Of a DNA stretch of 64,000 nucleotides, positions 13,501 through 27,683 are shown in pieces (the first letter of the stretch is position 1; every line of letters starts with the position of its first letter). Under the pieces are notes generated by a model that searched no databases, had not been told where the DNA came from, and saw only the letters and a list, made by a program, of their open reading frames with translations. This stretch comes from Opisthocomus hoazin (taxonomy: Eukaryota; Chordata; Aves; Opisthocomiformes; Opisthocomidae), in NCBI RefSeq assembly GCF_030867145.1, contig NC_134415.1:75111300-75175299 (forward strand). Direction: 5' to 3'. The translations under genes and the position numbers were made by a program.

Positions 13501-16500
13501 ACGCACCAGGGAGCACTGGGCTGGGGCACGGCAGAGGAATTACACCTGTCCCAAGGTGGTGCACGGTTCTTGCTTCCCAAGGATTAAGCCTATACAGAAA
13601 GACTTGCCCCATTATGCAGCCCAGCACAGCTGCCCGCTGCTGTCACAGCTGGAGGGTCTCCTCTGTCAGGTCCCACCAGCAGGAGTTGTGCACTGCGAGT
13701 GGTGAAGGGGCTGCATCACCTTGTGTGGGGATGGGTCCTGCCGGGACTTTCTTGCATCCCAGTTTTCCTGTGCTCTTTCCTGAAGTAATGAACAATAAGA
13801 AGGAGTCTTCGTTTTATAGAAAGTTACACAAAGGAGCTACACAAGTTCTTTGATTCTGCCTTTGCATCCCAAAATATACAACTTTCTTCCTGATACTGTA
13901 TGATCTTCAGTTACCATACAAAAATAAATTATCTGCAGGAGAATGAGGGCAAGCTGAAAACTTATTTATCACCCAACCATTATAATGTGGTTGAAGATCA
14001 AACAACCTGTGAAGCTGAGATAATTTTCTTCATCTTCAAGTAGCCACTGGAAAGCCTCATTACATGCCTGAAGTTGCATTGCTTAGCAACAACATTTCAG
14101 AAATTCAAGTTATCAGCAGGATCACTAATAAGACAGTAAGCTGCAAAAGAATCCTGAATAAACTAGACGCATTTGCATTTCAAAATAAATGAGAGTAAAT
14201 GTCAGATTGTGTTTTGGAGTATAGGAACTCTTCTCAGCATAGATATATTGCATTTACTCGAGCATTTGTACGATGGAGACAAATCTGAAATGTCTCTAAA
14301 ATTTTATAAATACAAAGTGTCTGTGAGCTCCAGAGGTTTTACTACTCTTCGACTGTTAACTTGAGCTAAAGTATGCTATTAGAAAAACATGCTGTCAAAG
14401 TATGGCGCAAACAAGAACGATTAGAAGTGGTATTTTCCCCAGCAGGACATGACTGTGAACAGCAGTTCCTGAACAATGAAGATACAATGAGCATGCTGCA
14501 ATGTGCAGGATTCATTTGAAGGACTGTTTGGTTTACTCAACCATATTTGGGAACACTTTTTTAAACCTCACAGATACTCAGAGAATAAATTTGTTAAAAT
14601 GTCGTATGAAAAGCCTTCATGGCCTATGTGTAAAAATGTAGACAGTTAAGAGTGGCATAGTTCACAAAACCAGGGTAGGTCTGGGGCTTTTCTGTAGCCC
14701 TGGACTTCTGGTGAAACGTACAGAAAACAGAGCCATGGGAATGCTCTGGGAAAGCAAAGTCAACACTAGCCCAAGCCTATCGGTGACACATTGCCTTTCT
14801 CAGCTGGTCATAATATTGAGCTGATCAGCTACCATGAAAAAAAGCACCCATCAGAGACCACAAAGCAACTGATTTCAACTTGCCCACATTTTGTCTCCAG
14901 GGAATTCGCTTGAAATGTTTCCATCACTCATTCACTCACAGGCACAGCATTTAGGGGAAAACCCCACTTATTCCCGTTCCCTCTACAGGCAAGCCTCCCT
15001 CACCTACCATCATCTTACCCACCTGCTTGTAGCTAGCAGGCACCATCTCTACCCAGCACGTGTATGGATTTTCAGGCATTTCCAAAAGATGCTGCATCCC
15101 ACCTGTGCAAAACCTCCTCTCTGGCTGCAGAGGAAGCCTCCTGGCCAGCTTTGACTCATTGCTTCAAAACCCCTTCACTGAACTAGAGGAGATGAATTTT
15201 TTTTCAAAGAGCACTGCTGGGAACAAGTGAAGCCAAGCTCGGCAGTGACGGCTCTGAGGGTGGGATGCGTGGGAATGACCTTAGAAGAGCAGTAAGGGTG
15301 TGAGAGGAAGATTGCAAGAAGGAAGAGTAGCCGGGGTGAAGGTCACCCATGAGCCTCACCGAGCCCACCTTTCAAGGCACCTTCTTTCCCGTAGATCCCC
15401 TTGCTTTATGCAGGACCCTGGACACCAGATGGGCAGTATTCACACGAACAACAGTTGAAAGCCTCAGCTTGATTTAGCAAACACTAATCTTTGTTTGTAT
15501 TAAGCCTGACTTACTAGCTTATTCACTGTGGTTAATCTCAATGATTTTGCAAGTTGTCTTTCCAGAGCACTTCTGAGGTGCAATGAAAAAGAGATGGATA
15601 GTCAGGGTTTACTTCTGGGACACTCACGCACAGAGACATTAATTGGGGTGCTCCAACTGAGAGATATAAAAGGTGACTTCTCAGAGCTCTTGGCAATATG
15701 TACCTCTCTCCAGAGACGTATGTCCAGAGCATGGCTCATCTCCATTACGTTTGGCAGCCATGAGTTCTCAGCACTTCTTCAGTCACGTACCAGGGTCTCA
15801 AGCTTAGCAGTTAGGGATTATCTGTGAAAAGTTTGTCTTCAGAGTCTTGCCTTTACTTAATTGGATGTGTCAGATAACCTTAGCAAAAGACAAGACTGCT
15901 GACCCTACCTAGACCATAAGTCCCCTTTTGTACCTCTGATGGAGAGATCTTATTCCTTTAGCAATGTTAAGATCTGTACTTGTGTAGCCTGTATTTTTAC
16001 AATTATACCCAGAACGAGTTAGATATTTCCTTCTCAGCTTCCTCCCAAGAAAAGAACAAGACTCGTCCTTCAGGTTTTCTTTTAGTATTAGTTGTCACCA
16101 CGTAAAGACAAAGTGCAAGCCCAGTTCTCTCTAGTCTAGAGGTCATTCGGTGGGAGAGCTCTTCTCTCTGCAAGGGAAGAAAGTGAATCCAAATGACAGG
16201 CAAACGTATCTGAAGAAGAGAAAAAGAGCTTGGCCTTGCAAAAGAGACAGAGGTAAGGTTGTCTGGATACTTCAAGAATATGCAGATGCATAGTTTAAAT
16301 GCCACACTTCTTTCAAAGAGTGTTTTCAGAACACTTTTTGTAAAGTACAGAAATATTGTTTTGCTGTAGTATTCAGGTCTCTTCCAACTTAAAGACCTAG
16401 CCCAAAGTTCTGTTGTCCTGCAAGCTGATATTATTTTAATTTTATATTTTCTAGGAAAAAAAAAACAAAACATGTGAAGTGGTAGTTCTCCTTATTTCAA

Positions 16501-19500
16501 AGCCTAATGTTGGATATAGCTTGGAAAATGCTGTAATTTTGAATACTGTGAAACCTCTTGTATTTTGACACCCACACACATCTCTTCTGGCCTACAAAAT
16601 AAAGTAAGAATGGAAAACAGCTCATTCCAAACTTCAGTCATGTTTAATGCTGAAAATAAAACATGTAGACAACCTTATAATTCTTATAAATAATGATTCT
16701 ACAGTCCAGAGCAATAAATGTGAGAACTATGGTTTATGATAATGTATTCTGCAGTGACAGTAGAAAAATAGGGCATCATTTTGAAAAGGGGAGAAGCTAT
16801 CTATCATGTTGAACACACTAACAGGAAATTCAAAGTAGTTTCAGAGGCAGTTAGTCCAAGATACTGTTCTTCTGACCCCCATGTCCCCAAGCACAACACG
16901 TGAATGAACAGCTCATCATGTCCACCATGCAGGGAGGGGTACTACATGTGTCCATCCCCAGGCTTGTCATATTTTGTGTTAGGAATCTATCTATCTTTCT
17001 GTCTGTATCGCAGAATATTGATCTGGATGACATTAACCAAACCACATGAATTTTACTGAAAAAAAAAAGAAGAAAAGAAAGAAGTGAAAGAAAGGTGTTT
17101 AAAGGACAGAAGTTACTGTTGCTAGCTATGTGAAAGGCATGGTGAACTGCAAGCTCCTGCAGGTACAAGTTACTGCAGAACAATGAATCAAGTTTTATCT
17201 TTGCCCAGTTAAACACAGTTGCCCCAGTAGGTCTAACTGGCCAGTTTTTCAGGCAGATAATTAATGCTTTGGTGACTGGACTGCAACCAAAACTTGTGGA
17301 TTACAGGGAAAAGTATGCTCAACATGTACCTGTTAGCACTAGGTGAAGATGGTCAAGCATCCAGCAGAATTTGGTTTTACCTTCGTCTACGAGTCTTCTC
17401 AGTGATATATTTATCTCTGCATGTGTAGGGGGTGGGGGGAGGCTCAGTTCCACCCAACCAGGGCAGGATGCTGAGCCTGTGCTTCAATAAATACTCAACA
17501 CAAATCTTTTTCCAGACCGACAAAGGCAAAGTTCCTTCATTTAATTGATTTTCTAAATTGTCAGTGTCCGATTCATTTTGGTCTGATGGTTTAATTTTTC
17601 TGTGATAATTGATTTATATGTCTTATCCACTTTATCATTAAGTTACAAAAGAGGAGTTCACCAAATCCCATCTTATTATGCTTTTGTTCTACTCTTTTTT
17701 GCTCCAACATTTTCTAAAGCAGCTGCTTCTTGGCAGGGAAAAACCTGCTCAGACTTTTCCTTACTCTCAGCCTTGTTTGTCTTTACCCAGTGTTCCTGAA
17801 AGTGCACTGCTTATTCAGTATCTCAGGAATAGTCTGCTTCTGCAGAATGATCTCTGCGTAAGCTCACAGTAATTGGCCTCCAACAGCCAATTTAACAAGT
17901 TTAGTGAAAGTCTTGCATTTGAACACTAATTTTGGAATAAAGAGGTTAATGGCAAAGTCAAGTAAGACCCATTTGTTACAAAAGAAAGTAAACTGATTTG
18001 ACTTTATTTGACTTTGCATCAAATAGATTCTTATGAAAAGTCCAATAATAAATGTGCATTGTGAAAATAGTTCTAGAAACATTCAAATGGACATTTCTGA
18101 CAAGGAAAGCAGGGCCTCTACTCACCAGCAGTGGATGTCTAAAGGCTGGCTGTCTCAGTCAATACTTTCGGCTTTCTTTGCATGCAGGCTTGAGCAAAGC
18201 GTGCTTCCAGAGGGCTATTGACCACCCTGGTCTCTGACATTTTTTTGTTCTGTAGCAGCAATATCTGCACTCCTCTTTGCAATGAAATAACTGACATCTA
18301 TTTCACTCACCGCATTAGTTAGTTCTGTACAGAGGTGTATATTATGAGCCTGAAGTCATTCTTGTGAAGCTGACCTGGCAGGAATTTCCAGTGAAAAATT
18401 TCGTGGAGGTAATGCTGCTGGAAAACAAGGCTCATCACACAGTGGGATTGTGGTGTGCCTGAATCGTGGTCTTCATACATACAAGTCTTCATACTTGTAG
18501 ACAGCTGCTTGGTTTGATACAGAAAAGTTAATTCCTGGATTTTTTAATTGATTTTTTTGGTAGTGGTTGGAATAAAAAGAGAAATTCTATCTAACAAAGG
18601 TGTCTTGAGGTGGCAAGTTCCAAACAAACAAACAAACCAGTTTTTTGTGCGTATTGGGGTTTTCCATCCTAGCCAGGTTTGGACTTGACTTGGCATAACA
18701 CAAGCAACACTCCTCTGCAAAAAAGAGCCTGCAGAGAGAGGCTACAGGTTTCAGTTTTCAGAATTATTATGAGAGCTGTTTCCCTTTAATTCAACATCTG
18801 AACGGAGGGGCTGGTGAGACCTCGAAGTACAAGCATATATACATATATGTTTATATTCTGTATATATGCAAAAGCATACAACAAGGAGTTATTTCCATGC
18901 CTAAAGAGAGAAGTAATGAGGAAGAAGGTCTCCAGCACAAAGGACAATTTTGAGTGTTTTCTACACAAGCACTACTAAATGATCAGAATCATCCCTCTTG
19001 CCCCATTCATTAAAGCAGCCTCTTCTTCATCTCATTCCTTAAATATATGCATGACTTGGCTCACCTTGGACTTCAATTCTAAGCATCTACTTTTGAAGTG
19101 CCCTAGTAAAAGTGAGAAAGAAGCCCGCAACTCTCATGAACCCAGACCACTGCCTAAAGCAGATCCTTCCCAGCATGCCATTTCACAGTGGCAGACCCCT
19201 CAGACATCTTTGCCATCAGACTGTCTCCTTATGTATTCCAAGATATTGTCTGGAAAGGCTCCAAGAAGGAAGCAGTCAGGTGCACGGGTCTTTTACAATG
19301 GGAAAATCCAAAGGAAGAAGGAGTTGGAGGAAAGAAATCCTTGAGGGCAGACTTGTCAGAGACTTCTGTGTTCTCCCAGTCTAGCAGTGGGAATGAAATA
19401 GGATTGAGACAAGTCTGGGAATTTCCTAACCCCAGACAGTAACAGCAGCCGTTTCAGCATTGTGTTTTTATATATATATACACATATATATATATATATA

Positions 19501-20503
19501 GTATTTTTCACAACTGCGAAATGAACACTGGGAGATTTCAAATTTCTTAGCATCTGGCCTTCAGATTCTCTCCAGCAGAAGAAATCTTTTCCACTTCTAT
19601 TAGCTCAGCTTTACTCTGATCTATTTAAAATTTAAGCTAAAGAAATTTCTCTTTTACAATATACATAATATATGGATGTCATAATAGTATCTTAAAAAAC
19701 AAATATTTTTTTCTTTACATCAACATCATCTCAGTTAGGTTAGGATGTGTAAGTTTAAGAATGGATCTGGGCAGCTGAGACATGATAGAAAAATCTGACG
19801 GGGTTCAAAGGACGTTATTATCAGTGCCAGAAGAGCTTAACAGAGAATTATCTCATATTTTTCTTTCAAAAACTGTCCTAGGAAACTCTGTGGTGGACCT
19901 GAACATGACCGCTAAAGAGAGCAAGCTGCTAAGAATTTTCATTTCAACTGTTTTCTCATGGCTATCTTGTGGTTTGACTAATAAGGCCCCCAGGGATTTT
20001 GGTGTTACTGCATGGATTTCCCACACAATATATGGTACGGGTCTGATTGTTTTCAGAGTGCAGATGGCTTTAGTTGTTAATCTCTGCAAACTCCCACTGA
20101 CCTCTCGTATGTGCACAGTTCTCTTCTTAAGAATTGGTTCGATCTGCCTCCTCTGTCATTCCTCCTTCAGCAATTGGTAGATGCTTGAAGCCATTCTGGA
20201 AACAGACTTTTGGTGGTGGGCTCAGTCCCAAGAAAATAAGAATCTCCTCCTTGTTCCCTGTCTTTTTCCCAGGGAAGGCAGTCTTCTGGCCAGTGAGAAA
20301 AATAAGGGCACAAAAATATTTCAGTTGAAAGAAACGTTACCGAATGTTCTAGTTCCTAACTCAGCATTTGGCATCTTCTTGTTTTGCGCCTTCTTCTGTT
20401 GCTCGCTGAGACAAACGCTACTCTTTTTCACTTCTATTTGATTCATCACTGTTTCACATAAGAGTAAAATGCACTGTTTTTGCATCGTTCCTAGACACAT
20501 TGC
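4550..20503. other. Long gene-poor intergenic stretch
   Basis: Sixteen kilobases of mostly AT-rich DNA with no recognised exon and no clear interspersed repeat. Longer ORFs (11876-12340 minus, 16003-16473 minus, 19782-20180 plus) show no domain or family pattern. 11100-11460 is rich in TAATTA/TTAATT homeodomain-type cores and could be a conserved non-coding element. Long repeat-poor intervals like this often carry enhancers, but nothing in the sequence proves it. Confidence 0.45.
19469..19501. repeat. AT microsatellite
   Basis: An (AT)n tract with an ACAC interruption. A related imperfect TATA-type tract lies at 18834-18869. Confidence 0.9.
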
Positions 20504-20533
20504 GGGGGGGGGGGGGGGGGGGGGCGGGGGCGG
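20504..20533 (+). repeat. G-run of 21 bases with G4-forming potential
   Basis: Twenty-one consecutive G at 20504-20524, then CGGGGGCGG. It can form a G-quadruplex on the plus strand. Exact length is uncertain because homopolymers are error-prone in sequencing. Confidence 0.9.
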
Positions 20534-22156
20534 ACAGTGCTTTCTTTTCTGCCTAAAAGATGTTTTAAGCCTTTTGTTGCAAAATTTGATCCAGGTAGCT
20601 CCCCAGAAGCAACGCCTATCCTCGGTACTCCCCAGGCACAGCAGACAAGCCTGTCACAATTTCACATGGGAGACTCTTGAGCTCCATCTTCTGGAAAACG
20701 TGGGACGAACCTGCTTTTCCGGGCTGGTTCCCGGGAAAGCTGGGCGGGTTTGGGGGCCGTGGGCAGCTTAACCTGGCAGAGCACCGCGGGACTCCCTTGC
20801 ACCCCCTTTTCCCACGTTCTCGAAGGAAAACCAAAGGCACTGCAAGGCGTTTGGAAAATACAGGTACAGCTCTAAGGCAGGTACCGCCCAGCAGCTCGCT
20901 TGGGCGAAAAGCCCTTTGGATTATTTTGATGCCGACAGCGGCGTCGCGGGTGGGTGGAAATGGCCTTGCAGACCCATTGCTCTGAGTTTGAACATTGGCA
21001 CGAGCAGGTTTCCCCCAGCCAAAAGTGAGCACACATAAATATCTTTAATTGTGGTTTTCAGCCAGTTGGATGTTTTCTGTGCTTTGGCTTCATCGAGCTG
21101 TGGGTGATTTAAGCACGCCTGGCCAGCGCCGACAGGCTGTTTCTCTTTGTTACAGGAAAGGCTGAAACAACACTTCAGATTATAACCTTACCTTGATCTC
21201 TCTTACTCAGCAACCCGACTTTCTCTGCTGATTTCAAAGCTGCACCACCAACTGTAAAACTTTGTTTCTTCTGGGCCACTTCTCCCAGGCCAGGGAGAAG
21301 GCAGCCTCTCTCTACCCCAGCCCCGAAATACCACCCAGCCGAGCAACATAGGCTGAAATGCTGGCACTGGCTTCACCAAGCTCCACCACGAGATGTCCTG
21401 GTCGCCGCAGCCTGCTCCCTCAGGGACCACAGTGCCGGCAAACCTAGCCAGAGGGGAGGAGAGGGAAGATGGACTCCAGGGCATCCTGAAGGTGCTCAGG
21501 TCCCAGCTGGTGCCTGAAAATGGTTTTCCTGGTTGTAATCTCTGGAGCAGGGCTGTTGTCCTTGGGCACGCAAGGGCCAGCACTCACCAAGGTACGGAGC
21601 CAGCCCTGGGGGATTTGCAGGCATTTGAGCATTTTTGCTCCATGGCACTGTGTATTTAGGGGTCCCTTGCCCCCTGTGCACTCCACGGGGCCACAGCTGA
21701 AGTACAGCATGGGTGCACAGCACCAGCAGTGCGGGCAGTGCTGGGCCCAACAGGGAGCGAGAGGAGCCAGGATATTTGTAAAAAACTTCTTGTGGCGGAG
21801 ACAGCAATACACTCAGTCCTCCCCCTGGGACGTGGCTGGAGAAATGCATTTTAATGACTATATTAGTGCCCAGAAGCACCGAAACCTGAAACAGGCACAT
21901 CAAAAAGAGACATTTACTGCCTAGAAGAGCTGACTATCTTAGTACAGGAGGACAGTGGGATATGATATGGGCATCCACAAGTCAAGAGATGCTACGCCCT
22001 TATTAAGCTAAGCAAGGTTGTTTGAGGCTGTTTAAGACAAAGCAGGTTTTATTTTAAATATCTGACTTTCATAAGGGCTGGGTGGGAGCAGGAAGGGAAT
22101 GTAATGCCATTAAAAGAGATGTGGATCTGAAATTCCATTGAATTCAAGAAAAATTT
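20534..22156. other. Intergenic, moderately GC-rich
   Basis: Parts of 20690-20960 and 21260-21760 are GC-richer than the flanks. Overlapping ORFs on both strands show no recognised product. Confidence 0.4.
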
Positions 22157-22452
22157 AGGTTACTCTGGAGGTCAAGCAATCCAATTTCCTGTTCAAACCA
22201 GAGTCAACTTCAAAGGTACATTGGGGTCCCACAGCTGCCTGAGACCTTGTCCAGCGAAGTGTTGCAAATCCCAGGGGTTGGAGAGGCCACATCCTGCCTG
22301 GGCGCCGGTTCCAGCACGTGGTCCTGTCGCTGAGACATCTGTTTTCCCATTTTTCCCATGTGTCTGTGGAAAGTCCCTTGCCGTAGCTTGTGACTAGTAC
22401 CTCTGGTTCTGTCACTGTACATGTCTGAGAAGTCTGTCTCTGTTTTCTCCAT
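22157..22452 (-). mobile_element. Old, degraded CR1-like fragment (antisense)
   Basis: Blocks such as GGAGGTCAAGCAATCCAATT, CTTGTCCAGC and GTTCTGTCACTG...TCTGAGAAG match the antisense CR1 3' end. Divergence is high and the reading frame is broken. Confidence 0.65.
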
Positions 22453-23879
22453 AGCCCACTATTAATTTGTTACTGAATTTCAGAGAGTACTCTTCATTCA
22501 GAGGAAAGGTGGAGAAGTAGTAGTAGCTAGGATAATAACTGTCCTGTCAACTTGAAACATTTTGTTTTCTTTGTTTAGTTCTAGAAAAAAAAAAAGAAAA
22601 AAGAAACAAAGCAGTGAATTCACTGCCTGAATGTCAACAACAGTAAAATTTAAGCTTACCATCAGCCTCATATTAATTCAGTGCTTTCACTCTCAACAAC
22701 ATCATTATGGTATTGTTTGGAAAACAACTCCACTTCCACTCACCAACCTGGGGGGACTAAAGCTCTTCTGATACAGAGCTCTAATACTTGATCTGGGGCT
22801 AGAGAATCCTTTAGCACTGCCCTGACTTGAACACTTCATGAAAATATGTGACTTGCAGGAGAAATCTGGGTGCAAATGGGAACCCCTGCTTAGAATGCAT
22901 TTAATTTAGAATAGGTGCTCACTGTATTGACATTGGCAATGTTATTCTGATTTATTGTGAACAAGTTGTCTTATGGGGAGGTGATTCTGATTTAATATGA
23001 TCAAGCATTTGCAGAAAAAGAAGTTCAGTATCTCAAGTTAGGTCTGAAGGCTAAAATGAAGGGAGGCTATTTTGCAAGGAGTTTATCGATTGCATGTATG
23101 CAAAAATCCTGTACCGAACAAGTGCTGGATGCATTAAAAAATCTAGCCCATTTGGACAAATAATCTCTGCATTGCAAACGCCACAAGATTTTCCTCTCAA
23201 AGAAGAGAAGGAAAAGAGAAAAGGGAACTGGGTTTTTACAAATACCGTCATACTTTGAGCTATTGCCAGGAGGCTATTGAAAGCTGTAGGTTCTCACAAG
23301 ACAGGAAAAATCAAGTTCATCCGAGAACTGAGACACAGAACACATTCTTTCTTTTTGGTTAACAAGACACAAGGAGTAGATTTTTCCGTCCTCCCGATTT
23401 TGACAACTTTCCCTCAAATTGGGAGCAGCTAAGCTGATCAACATTCCCCCAAACGGCTCTTGGTCCCCCAAGGCATTCCTCTGATGCTCCCCTGCTCACA
23501 GGACAAGCCGCTCAGCGCTGGAGGAGAAGCGGTGCGTCCTTTCTAGACCTGCTGGGAAGACGGGTCTCGTGTTCTGTTTTACTGTGTTTTGTCTTTTGGA
23601 CTCTCAGTGTTGGCTAAGTGTATGTGTGTAGCCCCAGCATAGGGTATGACCCGTAAGCACAGCCATGCCACAGATGTTATTAACAAAATGTTCTTATTTT
23701 CCCAGCACCCTCAGGACTATGGGATAAGAGCAGGCCTGGACAGAACATCGCTTAAAGGCAGGGATGTGAGTACTCCTCACCTTTTTTTAGACACCCACCT
23801 GTGCAGCTGGGCAGCAAGATCAGACTCCTTTATCAGAATAACAGCAGGCTCCCAATTAAAACAGAATTTGTCTTTTTCC
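22453..23879. other. Intergenic, nothing recognised
   Basis: AT-rich unique DNA leading into the GC island at 23.9 kb. Confidence 0.45.
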
Positions 23880-24475
23880 TTCTCAAGGCACGCTGCTCCT
23901 CAGGCGCTTGAGGAATGCCGGCGGACTGGAGGTGTCTGGGAGTAGCGCTGCGGAGGGCGGCCAGCGCGGCCCAAAGGGAGCGGGAGCAGAGCTCTGCAGC
24001 CCCAGGAGCAGCCATGGCGCTGGCAAGCCTGGGAAGAGGCAGATTTTCTAAGGCGGCCTGCCCTGAGGGAGCTGCGGCCCCGCGTTCTGGCCTCAGGCAG
24101 AGAGAGGGCCGGGGAGGGCCTGCTGACAGCCCCTCCGAGGGGGCGGTGACCCCGGGACCCTGCAGTGGAAGCTGGAGCAGCTCTCGCGGCTCCTTGGTGC
24201 CCTTGCCTTGCCACCCAAAGTCTGCAAACCACGGGGCCCTGCCCGCTCTCCCCGCAGAGAAGCCGAGGTGAAAGCCACAGACAAGGGCGCTGCTGGTGCC
24301 ATCCTTCCCACAGCAGCCTCCTCCCTGCCGGCCGAGCCCCGGTGCCCGCCGAGGGCTTGGGCGCCATCGCCCAGCGCTTCCCTCCTCGCCCGGCTGCGTC
24401 AGGTGGGAAACGAGCTGTCTGCTGCGGTACAGCAGCCGGGAATGTGGATTCTTCTAGACCTCTGAGGTGTTTTTA
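23880..24475. promoter_or_regulatory. Orphan GC/CpG-rich island
   Basis: About 600 bases of high GC with many CpGs and CCGCG/GCCGGC-type motifs stand in AT-rich DNA. Overlapping ORFs occur on both strands, none recognisable. It could be an orphan CpG island (lncRNA promoter or enhancer). Confidence 0.4.
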
Positions 24476-26385
24476 ATGAATTTCCATGACCTGGGAAGCC
24501 TTCTGGCAGCAGAGGCAGGATCGCTTCCCTCGCGGACGTGGAGGTTTTCTGTGGCCTCACACACCCTTAAACACCAGCACTTTGGTGAAGAAGAGCCGAG
24601 GAACACATTTCCTTTTCCCCACAGCATGCATCCACCGATGATTGCTTTTCCAGAAGCAAGCAGACCCAAAGGAAGAGAGATTCTTAAAATGTAAAATGTT
24701 GGAAAGGAAGGCTCCTTGCCTTTGCAGTTCCAGTGCACAGAAATATTCCCCACTGGTGAAGAAGGTCGACAGGAGGTTTCAGCCGGCGGCTGAGGTAAAA
24801 TTTCCCCACCCAAATCCTATCTGGTGTAAACCACTCCTGCTTCATCTAGAACCAGAAGTCTGGAGGGTCAGGAACAACGAAAAGAAAACACCCAGGCAGG
24901 GAGTAATTATTTCTTCTAAGGAAGACCACAAAAAATACATTGCACTCTCTCCCCACACCCCGTTTTCTTAAGAATAAGTTTCAGAAAAAAGTGAAAAAAA
25001 TTGCAATGTAAAAGTGACCTCCTTTTTGCATCGTCTGCAGTCTGTGCTGCCTGGAAGCGCCCTGGGAAGCGCACTGCAGCGGTGACCCCGTCCCCTAACA
25101 CGTGTGTTTCCCTCAGCAGTTCCGCTACGTGCAAGTTGCTTTTAAGTCTTCCTGGTTTTAGAGCACTAAAAGGCAGTTTCTAAAAGGCAGTCTTTTGCCT
25201 TTGCATTTCTTTCAATGTCTGTATTTTTTTGCTCTAGCTATATAATTCTTCTCCTTTCTGCTTTGTTAGTTTTTGCAGTAAAGCAGCATGCATGTTTTCC
25301 ATTACATATATCATTTCAAACATAGAAATTTTCAATCAATTTTGTATATCCTAAGTCCATTTGAAAAGCAGCATGCCTTGCTTGAAATCCCATTTTTGTA
25401 ACATTCAGAAGCAACACCAGCAGTTTTGGCTACAGTCGTTTTAGTTAATTTTTGCTTTGATTAAGAAAAATTTATTTCCCAGAGTTATGTGTTTGCACAA
25501 AAATGCAAAATACAGAGAGAGCCGATATCAACAGAATGACACTGGTTTTGCAAATTACCCTGACTGCAAATATTTATCACTTGAACATCTGTCAGCCGTA
25601 CTTCCTTGAAACATTTATACTAAATTTTTGCTTCATGCAGATGGAAGGAAAGGTGAGGAAGGGAGCTTAGAGGCAAAATTATACAGCATAAGAAATACAA
25701 TCTAATCAAGTGTCTAAGGTACATGGATATTAATTTTACCTGCTGTTCTTTCGCAAATAATGCTCAAGGCTTCCTGTGTTTTTTTAAGTTTCCTCCTCTG
25801 TTGCCTCAATTCAAGAGGCCCAAGTGGAAAGAGATGCTGATACATTTCTGAACATAATTTCAAATAGAGCTAAAATCAATACTTTTTTTCAGTGGAGCCC
25901 AGATAACAGCAAACTCAGTATTACTGTTTATATGAAAAAATCCACGTCTTATCAAAACTCGAGAAGGCATGCGTGCACCTGGGAAGCAGTTGTTGAAGGA
26001 GCCAGTCTGTATCTGCTCCATCCCAAGTGATCCAGCTGTTATCCAGCTGTCATCCGTCTCTTGCGCAAATTTTAACTTCAGTCCCTATGGTCAAAATAAC
26101 AAATGGCTAACGAGCTTTCATCCCCTGTTGGAAACGCAATGCGCTTTCAGCAAACATCTTTGAAAAGAAGGCATTAACCAAATGTTCAGTCATTGAGGAA
26201 AAGCTTGTCCTAACTGAATAAAACATGCAAAAATCTCCAGCATGTCACCGACACTGCAAGCTGCAGCTCGAGATGCTCTTCTGGCTGTTGAGGGACAGAG
26301 TTTGTAAGCACCATATGCCAGGTCCTTCAAGACAAACATTTGATAGGCTTAAGGAGATTTCTAGGTTTGCTGTAAAGAGAACCCG

Positions 26386-26500
26386 TGAATGGCCCTGCTG
26401 GGTCAGACCCACGATCGTCCAGCACATTGCCGCTGGCAGTGGCCTGCAGCAGATAACTAGGGAAGAGCGTGAGACCTGTGTGACAGTATATGGTACTCTC
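26386..26500 (+). repeat. Probable ancient amniote interspersed repeat
   Basis: GGCCCTGCTGGGTCAGACCC, then GATCGTCCAGCACATTG, then TGGCAGTGGCCTGCAGCAGAT resembles the widespread 'CTGGGTCAGACC...GTCCATCTAGCCCAG...CAGTGGCC' repeat of reptiles and birds. I cannot assign the family without a library search. Confidence 0.5.
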
Positions 26501-27683
26501 CCAGTCTCTGCTTGTGTTCTGCCCCTGAGTTAGAGGTGTTTTCTTTGCATTTAATAGATCTCAATGGATTTTTCTTCTGTGATTTTCCTTCTTCAAATTC
26601 CTATAGAGATTTGGGGTTGTCAGTTGTCTCTCTGCCATACCTGCTCCAGTGACAGGTGCACAGCCTGCGCCAGCTGGGCTGGTATGGGTGCTTCTGAGAG
26701 GACACAGAGACAAACCAGCCTTCTCCTACAGTAACAGCTTCTGAACAGTTGCTGGCAGGATGTTTCTGAGCATCAGAAAGGCAGATTGGTGTGGCAAAAT
26801 CACCACCAACCAGGTGCAAATACACTAGAAAAGATATCCTAGGAATAAACTGTGGTTTTGTTCAGAAGCTGAAGGCATGTTTTAAATTTCACAATGACCT
26901 TAGGGCACGTAAGGAAGACCAAGTCCATGAACGGCCAAGCTGAGGCAAAGCACGGTCAACAGAATTGTCCCTCTCTCTATGACTTGAAGGCAAAACTGGA
27001 CTAGGAAACCATGTTCTAACTACAGTACGCATGCCCAGCTAGGGGACAAGGCATGGCTGTAAAAGCAAAGGGTATCTTCTATTGGCATCTGAATGCCAGT
27101 AGTTTGGTATTTTTTTCCCAGAAGCACGCTTTTGAAAGCTGAAAGCCACTGTGGGCTAGGCAGAGTTTTTCCAGCATGGAGTGGAAGCACATGGCCAGAT
27201 TCCACAATTCCCTTTTTCTGTCAGAAGAGTAGTTCATGGACAATTTCTGACTCTGCTTTTATAATAGGGATACACCAAAACAACAGACTCCATCCTCCTT
27301 TATACCCACAGCAGCTCTTTGATTTTATCATAGTGTTGATTTATAATGTTAGAAATTCCAGTGTTAAAACCAGGAATATATGATATTTCCCAAGTTCCCT
27401 TACAGACCCAGCATATTCTCCATAGCTTTGAAATCTGCTGCACTTGTGGAATTTTTTTTTTCCCCTACATTTTACTATTGCGACCCTTCGTTGATCAAAA
27501 GTGCCCAGGTGCACTTGGCTGAGAACTAAACCGTAGTAGCTGTAGTAGCAGTATCCAAAGCTGGCAGCTCCTTGGAGAAGGAAGTTCTTCTGAAGAAGTT
27601 GCCCAAAGCACCCTGATGCTCATGGCTTCACGTTTGCTCTTGGTCTGGGCAGTGTAATGGTACTGTGCTAAGGACAGCCAAGG

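Noticed and set aside
19782-20180. 132-codon plus-strand ORF with hydrophobic segments, considered as a retroviral or membrane protein
   Set aside because: No conserved motif, no LTRs or neighbouring gag/pol frames, and an equally open antisense frame.
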